From assembly GCA_910578475.1 (NCBI GenBank), contig CAJTRK010000014.1, positions 1 through 64,000 on the forward strand: a stretch of 64,000 nucleotides of DNA. Direction: 5' to 3'. The first letter of the stretch is position 1, and every line of letters starts with the position of its first letter. Origin of the DNA: an uncultured Lachnospiraceae bacterium (GTDB lineage Bacteria > Bacillota > Clostridia > Lachnospirales > Lachnospiraceae). A program made the translations under genes and the position numbers. Below, in pieces: positions 26,516 through 35,450 of this stretch. Below the pieces are notes generated by a model. That model searched no databases. It was not told the DNA's origin and worked only from the letters and a program-made list of their open reading frames with translations.

Positions 26516-27898
26516 TTACAAACGCGGAGCCGGATAATCCGGCAGATATTTTTGTGTATTCTCAAACATCCGGGTAAACAATTCCTTCGCCTCTTTTAAG
26601 CGGAGTCCTGCCACTGTCGGGTCGTTTAAAAATGCACTGAATGCGAGCTGCGTATCCCGTTCCAGAGCCGCCTTCAAAATCATTTCCTGATTCTGCATAT
26701 GTCTGCCCATCAAAAGCGCCACTCTGTCCGGAAGCGCCCCTGCCATAACGGGTCTTACAGAATCTTTGGAAAAGAGCGCGTTGGTCTCGACTACAATTTC
26801 ATGCGAAGCCTCAAGCTGCCCTTTGTTTGGAAGATTGACGTTTGTGACAATTTCTCCCAGACCAAGAAGCGCCTTTATCTGCACCACGCCTTCCTCTCCG
26901 GATGGTTCGATGGGAATCGGGCTCTTACCCGAAGCATATGCCATGCTCTTCTCATTTAAATCCTTTTTATTTTCTATACGGTACTCAATCGGCGTAAGCG
27001 CATATCCCCACTCCTGAACCGTCTCAGGGTCTTTCAGATATTCCGGCACAAATTCCGCCAGATGACGGTCTCCCGCCGCGGCAATCACACCGTATCTTCT
27101 GAACAAATCGAATTTGACCTTATTTTGCGACATAAAATGGAAATCCGTCACCTTATCGCAAATTCCTTCGAGGTAGTGCTTTTCCACAAAACGCTCATAG
27201 ACCGGCAATAAATCAATGTCCTGATAGGAAGCCTCCGTAATCCAGGTAAAATGATTGATGCCCGCGACATTTGTCCGCAGCTTGTGCCGGTCGGTTTCCT
27301 CGATTCCAAGTTCTTCTTTCATCGCCATCAACAGAAGTCTCTGTGCGCCAAATACTTCATGACAGCAGCCAAACGCCTTAATTTCCGGGAAAATCCGATA
27401 AAGCGCGCCCGTACAGATGGACATCGGATTGGTATAATTGATGACCCATGCTTTGGGACAGTATGCCCTGATAGCCTCCGCTATTACCTCATACATAGGC
27501 ACTGTTCTCAATGCGCGGAACAGTCCTCCCGGTCCAACCGTATCTCCTACGGACTGATAAATCCCGTATGTCTCGGAAGCGTGCACATCGGAGCGCATCT
27601 CCTCGAAAGTTGCGGGCAGTATGGAAATAATGACAAAGTCCGCACCTGTCAGTCCTTCCTCGAGAGACGCTGCCGTCACAAAATTCCACTGGCTTTTTGC
27701 TCCTTCACCGGCAAAAAGACGGTTTCCTATGATTTCATTGGCTTTGGCCGCCTCTCCGTCAATATCGTACAGACGAATCGTGCCCGAAAGCGCTTCCTCC
27801 AGATAGAGGTCGCTCATTAATTTCCATGCCCATCCTTGTGAGCCTCCGCCAATGTAACAAATCTGAATATCTCTGCATAAATTTTTGTCGTATTCCAT
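26516..27898 (-). CDS. Glycoside hydrolase family 4 enzyme
   Basis: GH4 glycosidases use NAD+ and a metal to oxidise C3 of the sugar, eliminate the aglycone and re-reduce. The N-terminal nucleotide-binding region is CYIGGGSQGW. The catalytic/metal motif NYTNPMSICTGAL leads into CCHEVFG; a CHE/CHS-type motif is typical of members acting on non-phosphorylated alpha-glycosides (galactosidase, glucosidase, uronidase types). Length 460 is normal. It is the last gene of the catabolic operon, 37 bases after a Gfo/Idh gene. The exact substrate is open. Confidence 0.85.
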   Translation of the reverse strand: MEYDKNLCRDIQICYIGGGSQGWAWKLMSDLYLEEALSGTIRLYDIDGEAAKANEIIGNRLFAGEGAKSQWNFVTAASLEEGLTGADFVIISILPATFEEMRSDVHASETYGIYQSVGDTVGPGGLFRALRTVPMYEVIAEAIRAYCPKAWVINYTNPMSICTGALYRIFPEIKAFGCCHEVFGAQRLLLMAMKEELGIEETDRHKLRTNVAGINHFTWITEASYQDIDLLPVYERFVEKHYLEGICDKVTDFHFMSQNKVKFDLFRRYGVIAAAGDRHLAEFVPEYLKDPETVQEWGYALTPIEYRIENKKDLNEKSMAYASGKSPIPIEPSGEEGVVQIKALLGLGEIVTNVNLPNKGQLEASHEIVVETNALFSKDSVRPVMAGALPDRVALLMGRHMQNQEMILKAALERDTQLAFSAFLNDPTVAGLRLKEAKELFTRMFENTQKYLPDYPAPRL

Positions 27899-27935
27899 GT
27901 CTTGCTTTTTCCTCCCGTTCCGCCGCTATGCAGCA

Positions 27936-28931
27936 TTATTCATAACAGACCTTTTCGGGTCTTCCCGTTCTTGCCGACTGATAGATGGCTTCCACCACAT
28001 GCAAAACTTTCAGGGCTTCTCTGCCGTTTACGAGCGATGGCTTTCCTTCCAGAATGCTTTCCGTAATTTCCGCAAGCTGTAACCTGTGGGGAAGCACGGT
28101 TTCCTGTGTCTGATATGCTTCCTCTCCCTCTATCTTCCATTCCGTTACAGCATTATTTTGTAAAATCACACTTCCCTTGCTTCCGTTTATATCAATTCTG
28201 GTATAAAATCCGGGCGTCGCTACCGTGCTCGCTTCTAAAATTCCAAGCGCGCCATTCCGGAATTTAAGCGTTGCCATGCACAAATCTTCCACATCGATTC
28301 GTTCATGCGCCCTCGTAGCGCAATAAGCAAATACCTCGTCCACTTCACCCATGATATACTGAAACAAATCGAGCTGATGGATTCCCTGGTTCATCAGCGC
28401 GCCACCGCCGTCATACTGTTTGGTTCCGCGCCAGTCCACTTCATCATAGTATGCCTGTCCCCTGTACCATTTGGTATGACAACAGCCGGCATTCAACGTT
28501 CCGAGCCGGCCTTCCCTGACCGCTTCCGCCAATGCCTTCGTATCCTCATCATAACGATGCTGGAAAATACAGCTGAGAGAAACATGGTTTTCCTCACAGG
28601 TATGGATAAGCTGTTTTGCCTTTTCCACCGATATATCGATGGGTTTCTCCACAATCACATGTTTCCCGGCTTTTGCTGCCCGCATTCCCATATCGCCGTG
28701 CATCCCGCTCGCCGTCAGGATGATGACCGCATCGACGTTTTCATCGGCAAGCATCTTATCCAAATCGGTATAAACGACCGCATCTGTTCCCGAAGCCGCA
28801 TCTGCTGCCCGTCCTTCGTCTTTATCGCAAACGGCATACAATACCGCTTTTTCCACCTGAGTCAGCGCTTTGATATGTGTTTTGGATATTGCGCCGCATC
28901 CTAAGATTGCATAATTAACTTTTTTCTCCAT
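27936..28931 (-). CDS. Gfo/Idh/MocA-family dehydrogenase (YcjS-like position)
   Basis: 331 residues. Rossmann motif GCGAISKTH, EKP motif as VEKPIDIS, and a GFO/IDH C-terminal domain with DEVDWRGTKQYDGGGALMNQG. The ATG at 28931 lies four bases after the upstream dehydrogenase stop, with AGGAGG inside that gene's last codons, so translation is coupled. By position next to a zinc-type dehydrogenase and a GH13_18 phosphorylase it corresponds to E. coli YcjS, a glucoside 3-dehydrogenase. That assignment is by analogy, not by sequence proof. Confidence 0.82.
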   Translation of the reverse strand: MEKKVNYAILGCGAISKTHIKALTQVEKAVLYAVCDKDEGRAADAASGTDAVVYTDLDKMLADENVDAVIILTASGMHGDMGMRAAKAGKHVIVEKPIDISVEKAKQLIHTCEENHVSLSCIFQHRYDEDTKALAEAVREGRLGTLNAGCCHTKWYRGQAYYDEVDWRGTKQYDGGGALMNQGIHQLDLFQYIMGEVDEVFAYCATRAHERIDVEDLCMATLKFRNGALGILEASTVATPGFYTRIDINGSKGSVILQNNAVTEWKIEGEEAYQTQETVLPHRLQLAEITESILEGKPSLVNGREALKVLHVVEAIYQSARTGRPEKVCYE

Positions 28932-28935
28932 ATCG

Positions 28936-29928
28936 CTATGCCTCCTTCCATGTAATGACGGACGTAATATAGTCTTCTTTTGACCGTAAGACATTCGCAT
29001 AAATATCATTGTAATCATGATAATCCGCACGTTGGCTTACCAGCTTGTCCACGCATACCCTTCCTTCCGACAAAAGGCGCATGAAACAGTCCGCATTATC
29101 CTGAAAAGTCCAGTATCCGGGATAGGAAAACTCCGTCGGGTTGCAGGAAATATGCGCGCCGATAATCTGGATTCCTTTTTTGTGCACATCGCGGTAAAAA
29201 TTAATCTCCGTACTGCCTCTGGTACTTCCTAAAATGATAACCCTGCCATACTTTTCTGTCAATTGAATTGCCTGTTCTATCGGCTTCGGCAATCCGGTGG
29301 ATTCAATAACCACCTGCGGCAGTTTCCCTTTGCCAAGATGCCTGACCGTCTCTTCTATATTTTCTTCTCTTGCATCACAGACATGCGTACAGCCCAGTTC
29401 TTTCGCAAGTTTTCGTTTGCTTTCCACTACATCGAGTCCGATGACAGGCGAAGCGCCGTTTGCTTTTGCAAGCTGCACAGCCATCTGTCCAATCAGTCCC
29501 ATACCAAGAACAAGCGTACTCTCTCCCAGTTCGAGTCTCGCCTTTCTGACCGCCTGCATGGAAATCACGCCGATTCTGACAAACGCAGCCTGTTCAAAAC
29601 TGATATCGTCAGGGATATGCACCAGATTTCTGCTCTCCACATTATGAAAGCTCGCATGTGGCATGATACCCGCTACCCTGTCGCCGGGTTTAAACTCCGT
29701 CACGTTCTTTCCGGTCTTTAATACGACACCGGCCGCACTGTAACCAAGAATACGCGGATAATTATGGTCCGTATTTTCCAATGTCAGTATAAATGCCCGC
29801 TCCGTCCCCGGACTCACGACGGAAGCTTTCACTTCCACCATAACTTCTGTATCTTTCGGTTCCTCAATCGTCTCTTTCTTTAAAAATACAACACCGTCTT
29901 CCATGGAAGTCAGTCTCAACCTGTCCAT
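28936..29928 (-). CDS. Zinc-type alcohol dehydrogenase-like oxidoreductase (MDR family)
   Basis: 330-residue medium-chain dehydrogenase. The N-terminal GroES-like domain (ASVVSPGTER ... LGYSAAGVV) lacks the structural-zinc cysteine cluster. A Rossmann fold follows (VLGMGLIGQMAVQLAKANGA). The closest functional analogue by context is YcjQ of E. coli, which reduces or oxidises 3-keto/guloside sugars. GGGAGGAAAG precedes the ATG. It sits between the ABC permease genes and the Gfo/Idh gene. Confidence 0.82.
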   Translation of the reverse strand: MDRLRLTSMEDGVVFLKKETIEEPKDTEVMVEVKASVVSPGTERAFILTLENTDHNYPRILGYSAAGVVLKTGKNVTEFKPGDRVAGIMPHASFHNVESRNLVHIPDDISFEQAAFVRIGVISMQAVRKARLELGESTLVLGMGLIGQMAVQLAKANGASPVIGLDVVESKRKLAKELGCTHVCDAREENIEETVRHLGKGKLPQVVIESTGLPKPIEQAIQLTEKYGRVIILGSTRGSTEINFYRDVHKKGIQIIGAHISCNPTEFSYPGYWTFQDNADCFMRLLSEGRVCVDKLVSQRADYHDYNDIYANVLRSKEDYITSVITWKEA

Positions 29929-30000
29929 TTTCTTTCCTCCCTTTTATCATTCAAGCTTTCTTGTTTGCTTTACTTCTGCATACTGCCGCCACAGACGCAC

Positions 30001-30846
30001 TTATCCTTTTACGCCGCCCTCCGTCGTGCCTTTCTTCATCAAAAATTCACTGAACGCATACATGATGACTACCGGGACAGATGTAACGAGCGCCGCCGCC
30101 ATCATACGGCCCCAGATATAATCCGGCCGGTTAAACAGCGCATTTAGTCCAATCGGCAATGTGAAGAAATCTGCCGAGCTTAAGAAAATCGTCGCATACA
30201 AAAAGTCGTTCCATGCAATCATAAACGCATATACGAATACCGATACGATACCCGATACAGAAATCGGAATAACAATGTAAAAAATACTCTGCACATAATT
30301 GAGCCCGTCAATTTTTCCCGCTTCTTCTATTTCCTGCGGAATGGTGTCAAAAAACCCTTTCAGCATATAGATTGACGTCGGAAGCGTCTGCACGACCATG
30401 ATGATAATCAGAGCTTCCCTGCGGTTATACAGCCCGACCGAAGACAGAAGTCTGTACAGGGGCACAATTAACAAAATGCCGGAAAACATGTAGACACAGT
30501 AAAAACTGTTGCTGATTGTCGTTCTTCCCGGAAACCTGAGTTTTGAAAGCGCATACCCGGCCATAATCCCGAAAACAAGAGAAATCGACGCCGCAAGAAC
30601 AGACACATACATACTGTTTTTGAAATATCTCAAAAACGGAAAAATCCCGGTATCGAAAATATCTCTGTAATGCTGCATGGTAAGTTCCTGAGGAAGAATT
30701 GTCGGCGGAACCTGAATCGCCTCTTTCGCCGTTTTTAAGGACACGGTAATCATAAAAAAGAAAGGAATCAGAATAACCGCCATGAGAAACAGGATTCCCA
30801 CATAAAAGAATATGCCATGCACTAATCTTTTCTTTTTTTTACTCAT
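30001..30846 (-). CDS. Sugar ABC transporter permease, MalG family
   Basis: 281 residues, six predicted transmembrane segments, with the EAA loop EEAGKIDGLNYVQSIFYIVI. It belongs to the CUT1 carbohydrate importers. The start overlaps the end of the partner permease by eight bases (ATGAGTAA), indicating coupling. No ATP-binding subunit is encoded in the operon, which is common in Firmicutes where a shared MsmX-type ATPase serves many importers. Confidence 0.9.
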   Translation of the reverse strand: MSKKKKRLVHGIFFYVGILFLMAVILIPFFFMITVSLKTAKEAIQVPPTILPQELTMQHYRDIFDTGIFPFLRYFKNSMYVSVLAASISLVFGIMAGYALSKLRFPGRTTISNSFYCVYMFSGILLIVPLYRLLSSVGLYNRREALIIIMVVQTLPTSIYMLKGFFDTIPQEIEEAGKIDGLNYVQSIFYIVIPISVSGIVSVFVYAFMIAWNDFLYATIFLSSADFFTLPIGLNALFNRPDYIWGRMMAAALVTSVPVVIMYAFSEFLMKKGTTEGGVKG

Positions 30847-31702
30847 ATCGGAACACCTTCCTTCTCACCAGCATGATAAAGCTGAATATCATGGCGAACA
30901 GCAGAATGGAAATGGCCGCTGCTTTACCCATGTCCCGCATGGAAAAAGCATTCTCATACAAATAAACACTGATTGTCTTGACCTGTCCGCTTAAAAGCGC
31001 AATCTCCGTGTACATATAAAATACCCATATCGTTCGCAGCGTCACAACCGTTGCGAGCACAGGTTTGATTTCCTGAAGCGTAATTACTTTAAATTTCTGC
31101 CAGCCATTTGCGCCGTCCACGTCCGCCGCCTCATACAGCGTTTTATCTATGGTCTGCAGGATGGCATAAAAGGACATAAAAGCATAAGGGAAAAATTTCC
31201 AGACACTGAACAGCATAACCAGTGCAAAAGCGCTTGCCGGCCTGTCAAACCAAAGCGGCGCCCGTTCGGACAATTTCAGAATATCCACAACAAGATAATT
31301 GACGATTCCATAAGTATTATTAAACATATATTTCCATGCAAAAATCAAAGACACGGAAGGCACGATATAGGGGAGCAGAATCAGTGCCTTTACAAGCTTC
31401 TTACCGAAAAAACGCCGATTAAGAAGAATCGCCGCCGCCAGTCCGGCCACCGTACTCAGTAAAACGACCAGAAGGGTAAAAAGCACCGTTACGCCGAGCG
31501 CGCTGTAAAAGGAAGAGTCCGTCAGCGTTTTGGTGAAATTTCCAAATCCCACGGACTGCATGGATTTTTTCGGATTTACAGGCACTTTGTGAAAGCTGAT
31601 TATGAAATTATAAATCATGGGATAGCCAATCAGCAGCATAATCAACAATATACTGGGCGCAATAAATAGGAAGCCGGCCATCCTTTCTTTTTTTCTGTTC
31701 AT
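30839..31702 (-). CDS. Sugar ABC transporter permease, MalF family
   Basis: 287 residues from the ATG at 31702 (MNRKKERMAG), preceded by AAGGAG. Six predicted transmembrane segments with the EAA loop YEAADVDGANGWQKFKVITL. Partner of the MalG-like permease and the binding protein encoded just upstream. The open frame continues to 31801 but crosses a stable hairpin and has no site there. Confidence 0.9.
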   Translation of the reverse strand: MNRKKERMAGFLFIAPSILLIMLLIGYPMIYNFIISFHKVPVNPKKSMQSVGFGNFTKTLTDSSFYSALGVTVLFTLLVVLLSTVAGLAAAILLNRRFFGKKLVKALILLPYIVPSVSLIFAWKYMFNNTYGIVNYLVVDILKLSERAPLWFDRPASAFALVMLFSVWKFFPYAFMSFYAILQTIDKTLYEAADVDGANGWQKFKVITLQEIKPVLATVVTLRTIWVFYMYTEIALLSGQVKTISVYLYENAFSMRDMGKAAAISILLFAMIFSFIMLVRRKVFRYE

Positions 31703-31722
31703 CGCTTCACTCCTTATAAAAC

Positions 31723-31762
31723 GGGGCTGACACCGGCCAAACCAGTCAGCGGGGTCAGCCCC
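31723..31762 (-). terminator. Intercistronic hairpin between binding protein and permease
   Basis: GGGGCTGAC (31723-31731) pairs with GTCAGCCCC (31754-31762), nine GC-rich pairs, 22-base loop. On the minus strand it is followed by GTTTTATAAGG. Its place after the solute-binding protein gene suggests partial termination or protection of the upstream mRNA, giving more binding protein than permease. Confidence 0.65.
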
Positions 31763-31790
31763 ATGTAAAATTTTTAAAATGACAGGAACA

Positions 31791-33200
31791 TTATTGTACA
31801 AGCAAATCTTCTATCTGTTTCTGTGTTTCCTCAGCCACAGCCGCCGGGTCCTTATCATTCACGGTAAGGTCGTAAATCGCTCTTCCGATGACATTGGAGC
31901 TTGTAACATCACCCATGCTCACGAAATTTTTACCGTCTACGATTCCGAACAGTGATATGCTTCCAAATGCTGCGGATATTTCCGGTGAAAGCGTCTCAAA
32001 GCCTTTGATAATCTCGTTATCCAGATATGCCGGGTCTGCCGCAACTGCAGGCATCACGGGCTGCTGTCCGCCGGGCGCCATATGAAGCCAGGTAACATTG
32101 TTCTCAGGTTTTACCAGGAATTCCACAAAAAGAACTGCCGCTTCTCTTTCTTCATCGCTTAAGCCATCGGAAACGGAAAGCATGCCCACGCTGCCGTAGG
32201 ACGCGCTCGTCTTATTGGTTACCAGTGCAAAACCGAAATCATCCATCATACCTTCGTTAATCAGGTCCTTCAAAATATAAGTAGAATAAATTCCCATAGG
32301 TACGGAACCGTTCAGCAAAGCGTCCTTGATTTCCGTCGTGCTGTTCGAACCCTGGATGGAATACTGATATAATTCTTTGTAGAAAGTCAGCGCTTCTACC
32401 ATCGCTTCGGAATTAAAATCCGCACCGCCATCAGCATTGAGTGCATTTGCACCTGCTGAAAGCGCAAACTGTGAAAAACTCTGCTCTGAAAACGAACCGT
32501 CTACCGTCGGCAGCGCGATACCGTATTTCTTGTTTGCAGGGTCATGAAATGCCTCTGCCGCAGCGAGAATGTTTTCCCATGTATCAGGAGCTGCCAGTCC
32601 CTTCTCGTCGAAAGCCGTTTTGTTGTACCAGATTCCCTGTACCCAACCACCAACCGGCACGCCGATGAAGTTCTGTCCATCTTCTGTTGTATTAATTTTC
32701 AAGATTGCATCATAGTAATCGCCCGTTTTGGATTCAATTACTTCGCGAATGGCATCCAAATCGGCAAGTTCATTTCCTACCAGCCATTTTGCACGGTTCT
32801 GATTAACTTCGATTACCGCCGGCATGCCACCACCTGCAAAAGCCGTCAGCTTCGTGTCATATGCGGAATCACCGTCCACGGGCACTTGCTCCACAGTAAT
32901 CCATGTATTCTCTTCCTGAAACTTATCAATCAGTCCCTGAATCGTCTGCTGACGCTCCTCTTCTACCATGCTGTGCATAAACTGAATGGTAACGGGATTC
33001 TTTGCCGTTTCTTCTGTTCCTTCCTTGTCCGCTTCTTCCGAAGCCGCGGGCGCCGGTTCAGTATTCTCTGTTGCCGGACTTTCCGCCGCCGGCGTATCGG
33101 GCTGCGTGGTTTCTGCCGGCTGGTTCCCGCCGCATGCCGTAAGGCCAAACGTCATTGCCGCCGCCAATAATACTGCCAGTGTCTTTTTCATCTTTTTCAT
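31791..33200 (-). CDS. Sugar ABC transporter solute-binding lipoprotein
   Basis: 469 residues with an unambiguous lipoprotein signal (MKKMKKTLAVLLAAAMTFG, lipobox LTAC) and a low-complexity Glu/Ala/Pro linker. The mature region is of the extracellular solute-binding protein family 1 type (VTIQFMHSMVEEERQQTIQG, later GIWYNKTAFDEKGLAAPDTW). The ATG at 33200 follows AAGGAAAAG; the frame upstream to 33350 lacks support. Expected ligand: the glucoside cleaved by the phosphorylase encoded upstream. Confidence 0.92.
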   Translation of the reverse strand: MKKMKKTLAVLLAAAMTFGLTACGGNQPAETTQPDTPAAESPATENTEPAPAASEEADKEGTEETAKNPVTIQFMHSMVEEERQQTIQGLIDKFQEENTWITVEQVPVDGDSAYDTKLTAFAGGGMPAVIEVNQNRAKWLVGNELADLDAIREVIESKTGDYYDAILKINTTEDGQNFIGVPVGGWVQGIWYNKTAFDEKGLAAPDTWENILAAAEAFHDPANKKYGIALPTVDGSFSEQSFSQFALSAGANALNADGGADFNSEAMVEALTFYKELYQYSIQGSNSTTEIKDALLNGSVPMGIYSTYILKDLINEGMMDDFGFALVTNKTSASYGSVGMLSVSDGLSDEEREAAVLFVEFLVKPENNVTWLHMAPGGQQPVMPAVAADPAYLDNEIIKGFETLSPEISAAFGSISLFGIVDGKNFVSMGDVTSSNVIGRAIYDLTVNDKDPAAVAEETQKQIEDLLVQ

Positions 33201-33315
33201 AACTTTTCCTTCCTTTCCTTCTTTTATTCTTTTTTCTTGTGGTGATATAATGAAGCTTTCTCCCGTTTGTTGGAACAAAGCATACATTCCATACATTCCT
33301 GTGGAGCAACCCCTC

Positions 33316-34971
33316 TTACAGAACAAACCATTTAAAATCGAAGGGGGCAATCTTTACGCTTCCCGCCGCTTCCTCACCGGTCCTTAAATCTCTGCCGTAA
33401 ACGCCTGCTCTTTCTATCGTTTTATCCGAGAAATTATGAAGGCAGAGCACCGTTTTCGTTTTGCCGGTTCTGATGTAAGAAAATAACTCTTTCTGCTCCT
33501 TTAAAACCGTCTGCCTTGCGTGGGTGTCAAAAGCGTCGCAGTTCTTCCTGATTCGTATCAGTTTTTCCATCTCGCTTCTAATCTGCGCCTTTTTGCTTTC
33601 TGTACTTTCAAGCTCTTTCACAATCTGCCCGTACGCGAACTTTTTCCGGTTTATGCTCCTGTTCCTTCCTGTTTCCATAACGCCTTTTTCGTCGTTTTCC
33701 ACACCCAGATAAGAATTGATATAAACCGCCGCGTCTCCCTGCATTCCCAACAATATTCCATGAGCGTTCAAATATCTGCATTTTGCCGTTTCGAAATCAT
33801 ACGTCTCCTGCAAGGCCGAAAAATAGGATACATTCACTTCATATGCGCTTTTTGAGCCATCCGTATTTTCCTTAAAAGAAACCAGCGCGCCTGATTTTTC
33901 CTGAAGATGCGCAATCAGCCCATCGATTTCTTCTTCCGGCACAATACTCCGAATCGGATTGACGCCGATTCCGTCGTGAGAAGCAAGAAAATTAAAAAAG
34001 CTCGTCTTTTCCGATGGCAGCGACAGATTTGATGCCCAACCGGACAGCGCTGACGCATCTTTCTTATAAAAACTGTAAAGCACCAGCATGGGCAGCGGAA
34101 ACTGATATACCATATGGCTTTCATCATATCCGTTCCCAAAATAGGAAACATTATCCGCATGAGGCACATTTGTCTCCGTCACGATTCTGCCCGCCGGACA
34201 AACCTCCTCCATCATGCTGCGGAGCAGTTTGACCATTCTGTGCGTATTTTCATGGTGCATACAGGAAGTTCCTGCTTCTTTCCACAGAAAACCGATGGCG
34301 TCCAGTCGAATCCATCGCCCGCCCCGTTCCAGATAAGTAAGAAAAATATCGACTGCCGCCCAGAATACGGATGGATTATGATAATTCAAATCAATCTGGT
34401 CCTCACTGAACGTCGTCCAGAAATATTTATCTCCGGCCGCTGTAGAAAATCTGGTAAGCAGCGGCGTTGTTCTGGGTCTTGTCACCATAGACAAATCTTC
34501 ATCGGGATTTTTTTCTATGAAAAAATTTTCATACGTTTTATCTCCGGCAAGACAATTCAAAAACCATTTGCTTTTGGCTGACACATGATTGCAGACGAAA
34601 TCATACATCAGGGTATACCGTTCGGAAAGTCTTTCCAGATTCTCCCAACCGCCCAGTCCGTCGTTCAGGCTTTTGTAATCAATCACGGAAAAACCGTCAT
34701 CCGACGAATAAGGACAAAACGGAAGGAAATGTATCACATCAAACACGCCGTCCAGATACTTTTCCGCAAACCGCTCAAACAGCGTCAGTTTATTCTCTTC
34801 TCCGTAAAACTGGTCGGGGTAAGTAATCAATATGACATTTTGATTCCCGGAATCTGCCGTTTTGTTTTGCAGCGTTCTTCCGGCTTCCTGTATCCGCTTT
34901 TCCAGTCTGGGCAGCCACTCTTTTGCCGCCTCTTTTCCGTAAATGTCAGTAAAATAGTCTCTCCAGTTCAT
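33316..34971 (-). CDS. GH13_18 phosphorylase, probable glucosylglycerate phosphorylase
   Basis: Sucrose-phosphorylase-type enzyme, 551 residues from MNWRDYFT. The nucleophile is Asp224 in IRLDAIGF, the acid/base Glu266 is in VTETNVPH and the transition-state stabiliser Asp333 is in ASHDGIG. Members cleave an alpha-glucoside with phosphate to alpha-glucose 1-phosphate. Specificities in this subfamily include sucrose, sucrose 6'-phosphate, glucosylglycerol and 2-O-glucosylglycerate. The adjacent glycerate kinase favours glucosylglycerate. The start at 34971 has AAGGAAGAAGAG upstream; ATGs at 35037 and 35016 are less supported. First gene of the operon. Confidence 0.8.
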   Translation of the reverse strand: MNWRDYFTDIYGKEAAKEWLPRLEKRIQEAGRTLQNKTADSGNQNVILITYPDQFYGEENKLTLFERFAEKYLDGVFDVIHFLPFCPYSSDDGFSVIDYKSLNDGLGGWENLERLSERYTLMYDFVCNHVSAKSKWFLNCLAGDKTYENFFIEKNPDEDLSMVTRPRTTPLLTRFSTAAGDKYFWTTFSEDQIDLNYHNPSVFWAAVDIFLTYLERGGRWIRLDAIGFLWKEAGTSCMHHENTHRMVKLLRSMMEEVCPAGRIVTETNVPHADNVSYFGNGYDESHMVYQFPLPMLVLYSFYKKDASALSGWASNLSLPSEKTSFFNFLASHDGIGVNPIRSIVPEEEIDGLIAHLQEKSGALVSFKENTDGSKSAYEVNVSYFSALQETYDFETAKCRYLNAHGILLGMQGDAAVYINSYLGVENDEKGVMETGRNRSINRKKFAYGQIVKELESTESKKAQIRSEMEKLIRIRKNCDAFDTHARQTVLKEQKELFSYIRTGKTKTVLCLHNFSDKTIERAGVYGRDLRTGEEAAGSVKIAPFDFKWFVL

Positions 34972-35080
34972 TCTAATGTACTCTTCTTCCTTATATTTTG
35001 GGGGCCCTTGTCTCATTTGCCCGTTATCTTCTATCATTCGTCTCTGTACGCTTTCCCAATGTCACTATATTTCAGCATGT

Positions 35081-35096
35081 ATGGTATCGTTTTCAT
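35081..35096. promoter_or_regulatory. LacI-family operator-like palindrome O2
   Basis: ATGGTATCGTTTTCAT is a CG-centred partial palindrome of the LacI/GalR type. It lies about 110 bases downstream of the expected start of the phosphorylase operon. With the second site at 35188 it could allow looping. Confidence 0.5.
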
Positions 35097-35187
35097 ATAT
35101 TAATTGGTAAAATAGTACTATATATACATGTTAATTAGCCAATTTTTCGATACTTTGTATGTTTTTTTGTCCTTTTTGGAATTATTC

Positions 35188-35203
35188 ATGGAACCGTTTT
35201 CAT
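35188..35203. promoter_or_regulatory. LacI-family operator-like palindrome O1
   Basis: ATGGAACCGTTTTCAT, CG-centred, matches the pattern ATGRAANCGNTTYCAT. It sits directly downstream of the -10 of the minus-strand promoter, covering the expected transcription start, an ideal repressor position. Confidence 0.65.
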
Positions 35204-35209
35204 GATTTG

Positions 35210-35238
35210 ATTATAACCAATGCAATGATGTTTGTAAA
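35210..35238 (-). promoter_or_regulatory. Promoter of the phosphorylase-transporter operon
   Basis: On the minus strand TTTACA (35233-35238) and TATAAT (35210-35215) with a 17-base spacer. Transcription would start near 35203, leaving a leader of about 230 bases to the ATG at 34971. I saw no riboswitch in the leader. Confidence 0.75.
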
Positions 35239-35380
35239 GGGCTTTTTCAAAATTTCTATTTCTTTCTATTTTTTCTATCTCTTTTAACTACAATTTTTAT
35301 TTTTTTCTTTTATTTTTCAATAATAATGCGGAACAATTCCTGCCGTATTCAATCCGGAAAGCTGATTTTTTATCTTTTCC

Positions 35381-35428
35381 TTGCACTCATCCAGTACATT
35401 TGATATAATTTTCATGTATTTATGAAAA
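35381..35428 (+). promoter_or_regulatory. Promoter and inverted repeat upstream of the LacI-type gene
   Basis: TTGCAC (35381-35386) and TATAAT (35404-35409), 17-base spacer, give a plus-strand sigma-A promoter. Directly after it TTTTCAT (35409-35415) and ATGAAAA (35422-35428) form an inverted repeat around the start point, a possible autoregulatory site. The A/T-rich stretch between this and the minus-strand promoter (35240-35380) holds nothing else I recognise. Confidence 0.65.
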
Positions 35429-35450
35429 TATTTTCACATGAGGAGGAGCT

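Noticed and set aside
34972..35203. Riboswitch in the 230-base leader of the phosphorylase operon
   Set aside because: No known riboswitch core was recognised. The leader is A/T-rich and its only clear feature is a second LacI-type operator.
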